Part shown: positions 24,890-38,800 of the stretch, piece after piece
Layout: every line of letters starts with the position of its first letter
Numbering within the stretch: the stretch's first letter is position 1
Source: Ailanthus altissimus
Taxonomy: Eukaryota > Streptophyta > Magnoliopsida > Sapindales > Simaroubaceae
Assembly (NCBI GenBank): GCA_946807835.1
Contig: OX327684.1
Span: forward strand, 34,284,501 to 34,348,500
Direction: 5' to 3'
DNA: 64,000 nucleotides
Position numbers and translations under genes: made by a program
Notes under the pieces: generated by a model
The model's database searches: none
Told to the model about the DNA's origin: nothing
What the model saw: only the letters and a program-made list of their open reading frames with translations

Positions 24890-27260
24890 AATATTTTTGC
24901 GTTTTGGTCAAATAGTATAAATATTTTTAATTTAAAAAAATAAATAATAGTATCAAATTATTAAAGAATATTTTATTAATTTTAATAGAGTTGTATAAAA
25001 TGATTAAATTACTTGTATAAATTAAAAAATAATAAAATGATATTACACAATAATCGAGAATATACGATTCCCAATAAGAAAATTTAAATTTAAATAATAA
25101 ATTAATATTATTTTTTTATTTCTTAATTTTTATTAATAATATAATTATTATATTAAAATATGAAATTAAATTTAAAAAAAAGACCAAAACAACAACCACA
25201 TTTTATTACTACAATAACAGTCATTTGTTGCCACTGTTTTCGCCGCAAGCAGCGACCATTTGGCAAAAAGTGGCCATTGTAAAATATGGCCAAAAGTAAT
25301 TGCGTGCAACGGCTATTTATGGTTGTTGGCTAAATTTTTTTTTAAAAAAATATTTTATATTACTTATTATTATATATTGTTTGATAAGGGATAAAGACTA
25401 TTTGAATAAAATAATAATAAAATAATTATTTCATTTTTTTAATTACTTTTAATAAAATATTCTCTAATAATTAGGTATTATTATTATTTTTTTAAGTTAT
25501 AGGTATCGATATTATTAAGTCAAAATTTAAGGATATTCATAATAATATCTTTTTTATAAATAAAAAAAAATTTAGGTATATTAAATTATTATTACTTTAT
25601 TTATCTTATTAAATATTGTAAAATATAAGAAAAAACTTTTGATTACTTGAAATAGTCTTTGTCTAATGTCAAAAAAATCTCTTTTACATTATTTAAACAT
25701 AAAAGATCATGTTTATAAGTACTTTTATTATTATTAATTTTGCCTTTACTTTAAATTATGTCACTTGTGATAACAAATCTCTATTAGCCGTTTGCTGATA
25801 AGGTATGGTTGCTAAGTTTAGATAAAACTGTAATTTTAAGGGTAAGATAAGGGGTAGACATGTACTTACAAGTAACATCATCAATGCCGTGAAAAATCTC
25901 AGCGTAAGAAAAGTCACCCACTTGTCGCGGATCGATTACAAAAAAAAAAAAAAAAAGCGAAAGCGCGTGGGACAATTTTTTGACTTAACGATATTTTTGT
26001 TCAAAGGTTACTGGTAACTGACTAAACAGGTTAAAAAAAATTTCCGTATAGATCGTACAGATAAGGGCGGCAGAATAGATAATTACTACAAATCTTACAA
26101 TACTATGAAATGAGGTCAAATGAAGATGGTCTCGCGTCAGAGGATGATTGGGTAATAGTATAACATGAAGTGTCGTACCATCATTTTCCTGTCCTTGCAA
26201 TCGAGCCAAGGCTACAACAACGAGACACGTGTAAACTTGAGTAGAGTTAACCTTATCTAAGTAATAAAAGTTTTTTTTGAAAAATACGGAAGTGAAGCTA
26301 GAAAGGAGGGCCCCCACATGGATACAACATGTTAGAAGGTCATCACACATGCAATCCATACTTTGATGGTGGGGTTACACGTGGGAGGTGTATTTGTTTG
26401 AGACAATGTGAGAGAGAATTTAGGTGTTGGGGGTTGATGATCAGATGGGGTCGAGCTCATCGGATCAAAAAATTTCTTTTCCCAGATGTGAAAAGTCAAC
26501 TACATTGGCGGTTGGCCCATAACGTTTTTTCATCAACGCTGCTGATGAATCATTGTGATTCAGTTGACGGAACTCCTTTTTCGCTTCTATGATTTTTCTT
26601 CTTTTGCTCAATGGATCTTGTGCCAGATTATGTTCCCTCTTTCTGATCCGCACGTAAGACAATTGTTAAACAAGTCAACACAATAGTGCTGTGTACGGTA
26701 CAAGCTGGTCACAATTCATATGTGACAAGTGATATGTAAGATAAACAAATAACAAATTGTTTTAATTATTATACCAAAGGTTAAAAGATCGTAACAAGGT
26801 TTTAAATTAGATGACGATGTTTTATGAAAGGGTATTCAGTTTGAATCCGAACCAATTATATTATACACCATTTCATTTATGATTTGCATCTTAATTCTAT
26901 AAGTTTAGAAAAATTAATATGATAATTTTATCATCAAACATATAAATTCATGATCTTTCTCTTTTATAACGTGGGTATCTGTCCATCAAGATCGGCTATT
27001 CCATACAGTACAATCACAATATACATAAAAAACAAACTCACCCTTAAAATGCAAGAACGGAGTTACTTGGTTTCGAGCATTATATTTATATCAAACCGTT
27101 AATCCAGCTAAACTCTAATTTATTGAAATTAAAAACCCCATAATTACGAACTACGTAAAAGTAAAACAACCTAAATTGTAGTTCACCTTTGCAAAATTTT
27201 ATTGCTCTCTGTTGATTGCTAACACTTCATTCCTCCGAGCAAACGAATACATAATATCAA
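24890..27260. other. Intergenic, no supported gene
   Basis: AT-rich sequence. A less AT-rich patch at 25180-25330 contains tggccattgtaaaatatggcca, a short imperfect palindrome, and aacaacca-type ends in inverse orientation, which could be a decayed transposon fragment. Open frames at 25985-26662 on both strands have no family resemblance or splice context. An A-run lies at 25939-25955. Confidence 0.4.
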
Positions 27261-30130
27261 ATGGGAGACAGAATTTCCATGGCAAACTTTGTTTCACCAG
27301 ATCAGTTGAAGTTTATCCTGAGTTCCAGATTAACTAGCGTTAAAAGCTATAAACTCCGTGAACTCGAAAAAATAATAACGCCGCTAGCCGCCCTTTTTAA
27401 CTTTAAAGCACAGTACTTCAAAAGTTCCACATGTAAAAAACGGTGAGTGACTCTAATTTAATTCGAAACCCTAAAATGGTTTAAATTAAGTTCCTGCTAC
27501 AGTGATGGTGCGCTTTCTGTTGTTGTTGATGATGATTTACGGCCGTGATTCGACGGCATTGGCTTGTTCGGCTGGATGTCCATTTTCATCATCATCATCA
27601 ATCAGGCTACGTGAATCTTTATCTAACGAGGAGCTAGATGTTTTCATGGTGAAGATTTGCACACCTTAAAAAGAAGATGCAGAAGTGGAAGTGGGTGGGA
27701 ATCCAAGATCCATACAGGAATACATTAGCACAATCTTTCTCATCATATTAACTCCTACAGTGTTTTAACTCTCCTAATAAGTAATAATTACACGGAGAGT
27801 CAAATAACTACAGGTGAAAATTTATTAATTTTGTTTATATTTTTGTCTGGTGAGGCTGGCAACAATCTAATGGTCTTGAAATCAAAGATTAATGGATGAC
27901 CTTCTTTTTTTGTTTATTTAAGGATGGTTCAGGAAATTTTTTCCGATAGAACTAGATAAATTAAGATTATTAATACTAAATGTTTTGAAGAACTCGTAAA
28001 ACACTTGCTCCTATTTATTGGTACATGATCACTCATTCATGACTAGTATTATTAATTACTTGTTGGGACCTGGGGGTTCTATCTTAAAAGTCAATCTATT
28101 GAGAAAAGTAGTTCAAGTCTTTATCCAACTCATATTTAACTAACACGACACTTCTTTTTTTTCCCAAGTTACTGGTAGGGTTCTCAGTGTCCATTATCTG
28201 CTAAGATAGTAAATGACTGACTTTTCTTTTCTCTTTGTTTTAAATCACTGTGGACTTTTGTTTATAATCTTTCTCACGTTGGTGTGTTAGTTCCCGGGCC
28301 AACGTACTTGTGGGCTCTTAATGATATCGCAGAAGCAGCCTCTTGGAGTGTTCATAAACATCAAACTGTAGGAATTTCATAATAACTGATGTGAGACAAA
28401 AATGGAAGTACCTTAAGGCCGTGGAGTAGTCTCTTTCCCCCCCAAAAATAAAGAATAATCTAATTAGCAGAATCCTAATTTGTTTATCTCTTGCCTGATA
28501 ATCTGCAGCATTAGTAGTAGCATGCCTTTCTTTCTCAAGTTTATGATATTAAAAACATTCCTTCGGTTGCACATTTCTCTCTAGCTCGCATAAAGATATA
28601 TAATGTCAGTTACTCTGAATGTGTTACAAATCAAAATGAATCTCTCTCTTTCACTCACAGAATTATCATTCTATATATCTTTATCAAACAGACAACATCT
28701 CAAGCTACCTTTTGTGTTCAATTGATATGAAAAAGTAATTCTAAATGTAGCTTATTTTACTTTGTAGACACATCTGTAGTTTTCGGTGACTGTCCCGTTT
28801 AGGGGATGTATGGCTGCTCCTTCATCTGTAAGTTGAATATATGCTCTTAAACGTTATAATAAGTTGCAGATATAGTTGGGTCAACAATTATGCTTTTACC
28901 CTTATCCTTGAAAAAAAAAAACAATTTAAAAGAAAAAGGGAATAAACTAAGGAAAGAAAATCCTTTTGGTCAAGTTAATTGGACAGGGAGTTAAACATGC
29001 ATGTTCTCACACAAGGACATCCACACACACATCATAATAATTTGTTGAGAATTGAGTGATTAGTTTATTATATGTTTCTTAAATAAACTTGCTGAGTAAA
29101 ATTGCTCTTTTAGATATTTGGAGTTATGTTTCATGAATTAAATCTTTTTTTTTAAGCTAAATTTACTTGCTTTTAAGTATTCTTTAACAAGTACTTTGTA
29201 TTAAGTACGAGGGGTCAAATTTTTTTTTAACAATCACATATTAATAAAAAAAAATTATGTAAAAGCTTAAGTTATGAGAGAATCTGAATTTATGTTTTAC
29301 ACTGTCGAAAAAAAATCATATTGCCAGGTTGAATGATCAAGACCGTTGGACAAACCAAAGGTCCGAGGTTGGAAATCTCTCAGGCGTCTTTTTTTTTTAT
29401 AAAAAAATATTTTATTATTTATTTCTATTAGTGAGCAGCCTTAGAGCATAGTCTATAGAGAAGGAAAACAAAAGGCAAATACTGTATGATGATAGTAATT
29501 TAATATTCGGCAAGTCTCCTAATTGCTGAGGTCTTAGGGTCCAACAGATGAAAACGCCAGTGTCTTTTTCTGTCGGGAGAAAATTTAATAGAAATGGTTA
29601 TGCTGAGAGCTCTTGAATCTTGACAATGACCGCTTTCGTAATTACTTAAACAAGCACAACTAATTCTTTTTGTTTCGATATATAAACCATCACCGTTGAA
29701 GTAACAATAGAGACAATAGAAACCATAATTTCTTTACCTATTTATAGTTACTTTTTTTTAATTTAAAATAGAGATTTGAGTTTCAACTGTAAACTATTTT
29801 CAAGATAAAAAGAAATCCAACTGTAAACTATTTCTCTTTAAAGGGAGATTTGAGTTACAAGGTAATGCCTAAAGTGAATACAAAAAATGCTGCATTTTAA
29901 TAAGCATAACATATTTTCCTCCCGGTGAACATTACAGGCAGATCGCTTCGAATGTAAGTGTCATATATATTGAGCATATACATTATACTTGTATGCATGC
30001 CCGGTCGTCTGTACAATCGGACGTTACAAATACTGAAAAAGAGGATACTGACGACTAATTTTTCTTCTTTACCCTGTTCGAAGATGACTGACTATAGACA
30101 ATATTACAGACCAAGAAAAGAAAAACTGTT
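27261..30130. other. Intergenic, only weak small-ORF candidates
   Basis: A 61-codon plus-strand frame at 27261-27446 is followed by GTGAGT and, 60 bp later, a CAG that would extend it by about 13 codons. This is too weak to call as a gene. The remainder to 30130 is AT-rich with no coding signal. The part nearest 30130 is probably the 3' UTR of the U-box kinase gene. Confidence 0.35.
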
Positions 30131-33100
30131 TCAGTGCTTTTGCAGCCACTCTTGAATTGCGGAACGAAGAGCAAGGTTGGGGACAAGATTTTTGTGGGCA
30201 AGGGGCAGGTTTGTCATAGGTGAAGAATCATGGCCACTTTCAAGCCATCCTCTCAAAGCCTCTGCTTCATATGTAAAACCATCAGCTGCCACATGAGGAT
30301 CTTGCATAACTTCCTGCCAGTTCCAGCGAAAAATATAACAAATCCTATTCAGTATCTAACAAAGATCATATAGAAGTTTGTGACCGTAAGTTCTCAAGTG
30401 CAACCGAGGTTTCTTGGAAATTTATATAACATAAATTCAATCACTCATGCTACTCTTAAGATAAATTAAAAAATCATTAAAATAGATAAATGAATTCACC
30501 TGGAAAATTGGACAAATGAAATATGGAGGAGGTTGGGAATGCCCTTCAGAACCCAGATGATACGAAGTTGACCATCCGCACGAAGCCCTCATTGGTTCAA
30601 GTACCCTCCACACATCTTTTCCAAGGTCTGGCCGGCTCTTTCGGTTCATTTCACAACATCTCATGGCTAAGTTAGCCAACTGCTCAGCTTGAACAAATGG
30701 CCAGTCTCCTGCCAAAGGATCTAATAGGTTTTCCAGTTTTTTTGTATCTAATGCACACTGCACTTCCTTTGCTATTCCTAATGCTGGTCTCCCAGTCAAC
30801 AGACGCAGTAAAATAATTCCAAATGAGTAAACATCTGACTTTGGAGTAAGTTCTCCTGTTGCAAGAAACTCAGGATCCATATAGGAAAACGTGCCCTTGG
30901 GATCAGTTCTGCAACATAGTGTTGTGTTGTTACTTGTAAGTTCATTTTGAGAAAGTACACGGCAGATTCCAAAGTCGCTAAGCTTGCTAGCAAAGTTAGC
31001 ATCAAGGAGAACATTGGAAGGTTTTAAATCACCATGCACAATGCTGTGAGGTTTACAAGAATGGAGAAAGATAAGGACAGAGCATAGCTCTGTGGCAATG
31101 CGTATTCGAGTTTGCCATGATAAAGGGGGAGAGTTATCCCTGCAGCTGAGTCGATCTTCTAGGCTTCCATTGGGTAGATACTCATAGATGAGAGTCCATG
31201 CTTCTGGACAGGCTCCAACAAGGGTTACAAGATTCGGATGCCTCATCTTACTCAGAACATCAACCTGATATACACCCAACATATCTCATATTAAATAATA
31301 AAAATAACAGTAACAACAACAACATTAACTTTATAATACGTGCAGTATTAATAAAAAAAAATTAACTAATCAATGTAGGGAACTATAATAATTGCAGACT
31401 TGAAACAACTTGCTCCAATATTCCAAAATAAGCTGTGGATTATGTATGGCAGATGCACTACTGCAATTATGAAGCTGTGTTGGCAATTGGAAAACCGCAG
31501 AAGAGCCGCAACATAAATAAGGAGATGAAATAAATCACAGCAAAGACAGGATAGTATCTTGGCAATGGATCTTGAAATATAATAAGAAGACAACTGGAAT
31601 AACGAAAGGGTGAAACCTCTCTTAAACAACAAAGGGGAATTATCTAAACCAGTCAGAGTTTACTACCAGACATGTAAAAACCAATTGTACAAACATGTTA
31701 TTCATGATTTAGAATTTTAACTTTTGCTTGAATAGTAAATGAGTACCACAGGGCCTGTAGATGAACAAGTCAGACAAATTATTCCACTGAATTGAAAGGA
31801 AATAGAAATCATAGGTTCCTACCTCCTGTTGAAATTCTGAGGGTCCTTGCAAGCTATGAGTATGCAGCATCTTTATGGCCACCTGGGTGTGGCGCAGGAC
31901 ACCTTTGTATATGCTCCCATATCCCCCTTCACCAATCTTCATGGTTGGATCAAAGTTATGAGTTGCTTCCTCGATCTCTGAGAAAGAGAACATAGAGAAG
32001 AATTGAGGCATGTGTGAGCTGCCTGATGCCTGTTTTTGACATTTCAGCAGCTCCTCAGCTTCTTTGAGAGCATTATCACGCTCCATCTGCAACTCATCTT
32101 GTTCTTTCTTATAATTTTGCAAAAGCTCAACAGCAGAGATGATTTTCTGTTCCAACTCCTTTACCTTCTGATCTGATTCTGCAATTTGGTTCTCCAGCAA
32201 TGATTTCTGATCCAGGGCCATTTGAAGTTCTTCCCGAACCTCATCCTGCTGTTTCCTCATTTTTTCAAGTTCCAGTTTTTCCTTTACCAGTGCCTCCTCA
32301 ACTTCCTTTCTTTGTTTTAACTCCTCAGCATACAAGCATTCGGATGCTTTGGCCTGCAAAGTATCAGCCATGATTAAGAATATGCATAAGATAACTTTTC
32401 AACTTTAAACTATATAATAAAAAATATTACAAACTTAATTAAGTCAAAGTCAAGACCATCACTTAATTGTGAAATGAACATCATATTCAAACAATCATCA
32501 GGACAGGATTTTTACAGCTTTAACTTTCCACCAGAGACTAATGAAATCAAATTATAAAATTGATCCGGTAAATGTTCCAAACATACTAGTACTTCCTTCC
32601 ATCATTAATATATATCTGTGTTAATAATAAAAATTATGAGAATAAACAAGTCTTTATTTATAGGAAGAAAAGCCAAACAAGGGAGGGTGGGCGAGTGTGG
32701 ATGTTTCAAACTTCATATAGGAACTTTACCTTGCGAATGGCCTCAATGGCATCTTTTTCAGCCTTCCCACGCCTAAGCGCCTCTTCAAATGCTTCTAGCC
32801 TAGAATTTTCAGCCTCCGTCATTGCTTGTGCAAGTTGATCATAAAGATTATCATCTACACTTCCATCCTGCTATCATCCATCAATCAATTAAAAAACAGT
32901 TTGATTAGACTTAGAACAATATGATCAGGTCTATGCATCAATCAAGCATAGCTTTGCTAAAAAAAAGAGAGAGTGAGAATCATGTATTCCATTATACGGA
33001 GTTACAAAGTTGTAAATATGAAGATGTCATGTGGTATGGATATGTATACAGAAAAATGAGAGCTCTTACCAGTACACTTGGAGGAGATGACTGAAGAAGA

Positions 33101-35335
33101 TCCTCTTTGGAATGAAGCAGTGTGCTTAACTCCAAGCTACTCTCACTCCCCTCAATTCCACTAAGTGGAATCATAGAAACATCAATCACTCCCCTGGAAG
33201 AGGATGTTGAGAGAACTGATCCATTAGAAGGACGACTCCTTTTTACTCCATCCCATTCACCAGAACTACCTTCTGCATCAGACTTGCTCCTTGGAGATGC
33301 CAGCAATCCACTAATATCTAGAGCAGGCATTACTTTTCCCGCATTTCTGTCCAAATTCATAGATCTTACTCTGAAGAATAAATCTTGAACTGGATTGGTG
33401 AGTTTTACTGGATTATTGTTGCCCAATGTAACAGATCGAGAACTCAAGTGACTCGAGTGTCCAGTTTCAGTGTTTGGACTTGCTTGAAGTGACCAAGGTG
33501 CAACCTCTGTATCAGTTCCATCCAAACTACCTTCCCTATTTCACATGGTATTTGCATTAGCAGTCAGATCACCAGAACTAAGAAACAGTTAAAGAAGAAT
33601 ATACGACAAGAAAAGATTCCTTAGAATTCACGAAGTAATCTGTTCAATAAATCACATTTTTTAGCATCTTCTGTCCACATATATGAGGTCCACAGTTTGT
33701 AAAACTGTTCAGAAAGCTTAGGGGCTTCCTCAGTAGAGGCAGGCATCTTCATGCCATCCATGAATTTTCAAATCACTAGATATTCACCAGCATTTCAGAA
33801 CAAACATGTTAAGCATACCTTTTGTAGATAAGGTTCCCATCCCAAACGAACCAAATGTGACAGGAAGCTGGTGCTTGTAAGCGCACAAAAATTGCCTTCT
33901 TAGATTTGAGGTCCATCATTTTCCTGCAATGTCAAGGTGCTGGGATAAGAAATCTCATAATTGCAATTTCGTATCTGAGGGCATAATAAGAGTGCTCCTT
34001 TTGGAAGCCAACATGAACGTTCAATTAACTAAAGATGAGATGATGAGAAAGATGATAAATTTAAAGGAGTCCTCAGTAATATCTACTTCTTATAGTGCTT
34101 GTCTGATGCTGCTCCCATAACAAGCTTCCTTATTCCATATTGAGAGATTAAGTCCAGAATCCCCTTTTCAATAGAGTCAAATTCAGCATATAGTTTCTCT
34201 GCGCGCACCTACAATACAAATTTTATGAATGCCAAATAAGTTCAAAGAGTTCAGCACAATTCAGTAATCTAAAAGGAACATTTTGATAGTAGAATTATGT
34301 GGAATAGATTTGCAATTTTGCCCTAAAAAAGAACATTTGCTTGCATATTTCTAACTTATTACTAACAACAATACTAAGAACTGTGACACTAAGCTTTTAC
34401 TTTATAATTTCTTCTTTAATAGTTCTTCATAACTTCTACTCAGCTTTAGAATACCAAGTACTTAGCATTAGCAGTGCAATTCAAGTACACAATTAAATAG
34501 CACAAGTGTGCAGAACAAGAAAAGGAAGACATACTCCCATTTTCCGACAGATTGCAAGGTACTCCTCGAGGCTCTTGTGCATTTCTTGCCTTTCAATTTC
34601 CCTGTATGCTCGAACTTCCTCCTCCTCAAGTGAGCTTGCTGGAAACTTTGTACCCACTGCAAACCAAAGAAAGAAAATAAAACAATAAAGAATTGTCAAA
34701 ACCCATTCCAGGAGGCACAGAAGATGATGCAGAGAAAAGCAGGACAGAACTTTTTCTATCCTAGAGAATTTCAGCAAAATTCATATAATGATGCAAAGAA
34801 GAAACATTAAAAATAATTTAACCAAATTCTTCAAGTTGGGCCAGATATTTCTGTTCTATTATCGATAGATTCAAATTACAATCCTAGTCTGAATCCAAAT
34901 CTGAATAATAGTATGTGTGAATAAATTGCAGACCACCATGTATTATTTCAATTGGAGTTCAACAAAACTCGAGTCAACAGATTGTATCTGGGAACTCAAT
35001 AATCCACAACTAAAAAACCTGTGCATATTTTCAAGAAATAAAGAATCAATAAATATACTACAAGGATATGTTAAGAACATACTAACTGGAATCATTTGAG
35101 CGGGTTGGTAAACATGGACGATGCAAATTTTCCTCCCTCCCGAATTCTGGAGTGCCCACAACAAAACTGATTTGCTTTCCTTCACAGGTTTTCCGACAGC
35201 AACATATATCTTATCTTCAATTACACGTGCCACCGGTTCCTCCACGATCTCTCTGCTACTAGACATCCCAATATCATGAAACCTTATTGGATCGAGCCCT
35301 GGTGTTACTGCTGGAACGGGACTCACCACTGCCAT
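30131..35335 (-). CDS. PUB33: U-box E3 ligase with kinase domain, PUB33-like
   Basis: Nine exons join in phase to 894 aa: 35335-35083, 34656-34535, 34208-34087, 33923-33819, 33535-33070, 32867-32730, 32353-31823, 31264-30500 and 30313-30131. In order: a USP-like region (residues ~42-200, with KIYVAVGKPVKESKSVLLWA and KLVMGAASDKHY); a Ser-rich linker; a coiled coil (~365-510) rich in Glu/Lys/Gln; a kinase domain (~525-790) with P-loop IGEGGYGSIYKG, VAIKML, HGDLKPSN and SDFGI; and a C-terminal U-box (~826-894; FICPIFQEVMQDPHVAADGF, TYEAEALRGWL, SPMTNLPLAHKNLVPN). The domain order is that of plant PUB class with N-terminal USP. The HGD in place of HRD makes the kinase non-RD. The U-box recruits an E2 to ubiquitinate targets. 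Substrates are unknown. Exact orthology (PUB33 versus PUB32 or PUB50) is inferred. Confidence 0.93.
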
Positions 35336-37464
35336 TTTAACAGCTATTAATGAATTTGATCGTCAAAATCTCACACCAAAACTCAGTTTCTTTATTTGTT
35401 TTTCATTTTTTGAGCTGACAAGTCACAACATCAAAATATGGCACGATCCAATTCAACTTCATCATCTTAAAATCACCCCAGCTGTCAAATTTCCCCCTTC
35501 TTCGATCAAGAAACTGAAAAGCAATCCCAGTTTCAACTTCTATCACCGAAAGTGAAAGTGACACATGAATCAGACTAAAATCCTTCACCCGGAGAACTGA
35601 AACAGATAGAATTCAATTCTCTGTTTCCCGTTCAGAGGAAATCGATGAGTTTGAGAAAGAACTGAAAACACTTTATTTCATTTTATGAGGAGTCATTGTA
35701 GCTATGAATATGACGTAAAATGGATGGCTTGTCTTCGGCTTAGATGAAAACTAATATAATAAGTTTGATAGACTGCAATATCTAGGAAAGGGTTTAGGAA
35801 AACAAATAAACAATTGCATGGTGGGTTCCATTTTCATACACTTAAAAGAGTTTCTTTTTCTCAAAATCTCCTTTTGACTCTGCATCTCGCTGCTTTGCTT
35901 CGACACGAAGCTTCTATGAATTGCCAGCGGGCTCCACTGAGCTTATCATTAATTCTCTTTCTTACCAGATCTTTTTCCGCTTTCTCCGGTAACTTTTGGG
36001 AGATGTTTAAGTCGGTGTAAATTGATTTAATTTGAATGAACAAGATATTGAGTAATAAAAATTAAAACGATCTATCGTTCATCTCAATGTTAAGGACGTT
36101 AACAAATGAACTCTCTCTCTCTCTCTCTCTCTCTCTTTGTAAGTCAATGTGTTCGGAGTTTGTGGGCCAAATTGCAACAAGAATATGCTGTGCTGAACTG
36201 AAGACCTTCGATCCCTGTATACGTCGCATTGATATGAATTTTTTAATTAAAATAATAATAATAATAATAATAATGACACAACTTCATTCATAAGATGAAA
36301 TCAGTGCAACATAAATGCAAATTAAATGTAAATTCACTGCAGATTACAAAATTGATATAATACATACATTTCATTTTAGCGTAAGATTGAAAAAAGACCA
36401 TTACTTGCACAGGGAAAAAACTGCGGGCTCCTTCAAATAACTCTCCGTCTTCAAATTTAGTTCAGTCTTTCACTACTTTATATCTTTGGTATCGATAGCA
36501 TAAAGACAACAGATTTCAAAAAATTATTATTATTATTATCTCCACAGCACAAGAAAATAAAACCCACACAATACATAACAACAACAAACTACCTCAGGGG
36601 TAAATTTTTAATATTTTGTATTAATCATCAGATATAAAATTGTTATTTGTTAAGCAAATATATGTATATTATTATCGAGAGAGCATTCATTTTGATTCTA
36701 ATGACAAAATTCTAAAATATCCTTACAGATTAAATTGTCTCAGTGATGCGAGTCATAATTGATAAATGTGTGTTTCATGCTCGGTGCTGGTTTTCGTCAT
36801 TGCTTGATAGAATTCTTAAATCCTAGTTGGCTCTCAAATGAAGGCAATAAGCTTAAACAATCAAGCTAACAAACAGAAACTTTAGTGAAAACAATTTAGA
36901 TGATCTTTGCGTCTAAATATATTCGATGTTGAATAACTCTTGATATGCTATAAACTTTCTCCTCGTAAGAAATACAAAGGCAAAGCAAGAAAGTTTGACT
37001 GAAATTTACGGGGGAAAAAAAAAAAAAAGATGAACCACCGACTGACTGCCAAGATTGACTGAAATTTCTGATTCGCGTTCTTACTAATTTAAAATCGATG
37101 CGAATAAGGGGGGAGAGATTCGCCCGAATCGGAAAAGTAATAAAGACATTAACTTCCTAAAGAAAACTACAAATTTGACTAATCAAGCTGTCTAACAATC
37201 AAGAAATCAAGATTTCACATTCTGATATCATTGCATTAATATAATTGACCAGCTAAACATATTAACCAATTTAAGTTCAACGTCACTGACGATCCCTTAA
37301 TGTAATTACCAAATCAAGTCATTAATATTCTTATTCCAACAGTTGGGCAAACCGTGGACTTAAAAGTAACGGACAAAGAATGCAAGAAAAGTTTGTAAAG
37401 AAGCTTAAACACGCATCTATTTTGAGATATCTCGTATAATTATAAGTAAATAAGTAAGAAAAAT
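35336..37464. other. PUB33-like 5' region and spacer
   Basis: Roughly 35336-35700 probably holds the 5' UTR and promoter of the U-box kinase gene. Further on are a (CT)n run at 36111-36136, an (AAT)n run near 36250-36273 and an (ATT)n run near 36523-36540. No gene is seen. Confidence 0.45.
36111..36136. repeat. (CT)n microsatellite
   Basis: Thirteen CT units. Confidence 0.95.
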
Positions 37465-37655
37465 GCTATATTTTTTAAATAAATATTTTAATTTTTTATT
37501 TTAAATGATGTATTAATCAACAATTAAACAGTCAAAAAGTATAATGAATAATTTTAAAATTTGTATTATTTTTTAATTCAATAATTACTTAATATATTCA
37601 TTTAACACAAAAAAAATTTAAAATATTAATTAAAAAATATAGCGTACTTAATAAA
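37465..37655. mobile_element. MITE with ~60-bp inverted repeats
   Basis: The left end aatgctatattttttaaata mirrors the right end, whose reverse complement reads acgctatattttttaatta. The match continues through aatattttaa and ttaaatgatgtattaa-type blocks. There is no coding capacity. It shares the ttaagtaattattgaat phrase with 55428-55590. Confidence 0.6.
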
Positions 37656-37704
37656 TAATGTTATATTATTTTCTTATAAAATAAATATTGTAAGATATTT
37701 TCAA

Positions 37705-37940
37705 TGGTATTAACATTGTTACCCTCTAAGATTTATATAAATAATACTTTGATCGCAGTTACTGTCACCCATTTACTTGATTTGAAAAACGAAAATAGAT
37801 ATATTAATTATAAAAGAAATATAACTCAACGATATTATCGTTCAAATTAAGTAGATGTATGATAATGTAATTAAAATTAAAGTATCTATTAAAATGTAAT
37901 TTGTGTAAACTTCAGGGTTGACGATATTAATATCCCTATT
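37705..37940. mobile_element. MITE-like inverted repeat
   Basis: The left arm (ggtattaacattgttaccct, then acccatttacttgatttga) matches the reverse complement of the right arm (gatattaatatcgtcaaccct, then atctacttaatttgaacgat) at moderate identity. The centre contains the palindrome aacgatattatcgtt. Confidence 0.5.
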
Positions 37941-38600
37941 TTCAGGTCATCTAAAAGATCGGGACAAAGATGCTTGTCTGTCATGGGTTGATGATTTATT
38001 TTATCTGTGGCTATCACTCGAAGGACGTAATTAATGCTATGGAATTTTGGGGAAGCGATTCTATGTTTAATTCGACTCAGTACAAAGAATGCGAGGAAAC
38101 AAAGTTTTTCTAATGTCGCGTTTAATTTGATAGAGATTCTCAAATCTCAATAACCAACCTTAACATACAAATATGAAACGTCGGCGTCAACATTGTAGAT
38201 TAGAACGAGGACGAGAGCTGGATGATGCCCAGAATTTCCTCGTTGATCTGCAGTTGATTTTGATGGGTATTAATGAAGTTGGTGACTCAACGTAAAGCTC
38301 GAGATCTTTCATCATTGCGCGCATGACGAGATGCATGGCATACCGAAAATTCTAAGCTTGAACATTTTGCGCTTTAATGGCGATTTTGTGTCTCCTTTAC
38401 AAAGCTCCCTGTAATAAAGATGGGTATTGTTAGATTTATTTTTTAAAGAAATAAAATTGAAATTAATTTTTTATAAAAAAAAGTTATATTAGATTGAACT
38501 GGTTTTTTGGTATAGTTTGATTCAGTTTTTTTTTTAATTTTTTATTTTAAATTATTAGTTTTTTTAATTTATTTATTCAAATTATTTTAATTTATTTGTT
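37941..38600. other. Spacer, no gene seen
   Basis: A moderately AT-rich stretch (37941-38420) followed by very AT-rich sequence. Short frames are not conserved-looking. Confidence 0.4.
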
Positions 38601-38800
38601 ATTAAATATTGCACAAGTTATTAAATTTATCCTTATGTATTATATAAGTTTTTAAAAAATTAAAGTAATTAAATTAATATATATTACACATTATATATTA
38701 TATAATTAAAAAAATTTCATTACATATTACATAAATAATTAAATTTATTTTTATATATCATATAAGTTTTTAAAAAAATTAAGTTAATTAATTATTATAT

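Noticed and set aside
25985..26662. Overlapping frames on both strands (124, 87 and 65 codons)
   Set aside because: No family resemblance, no splice context and mutual overlap.
29330..29395. Possible tRNA or SINE fragment (accgttggacaaaccaaag, gaggttggaaatctc)
   Set aside because: The B-box match is poor, and no A box, tail or target duplication was found.
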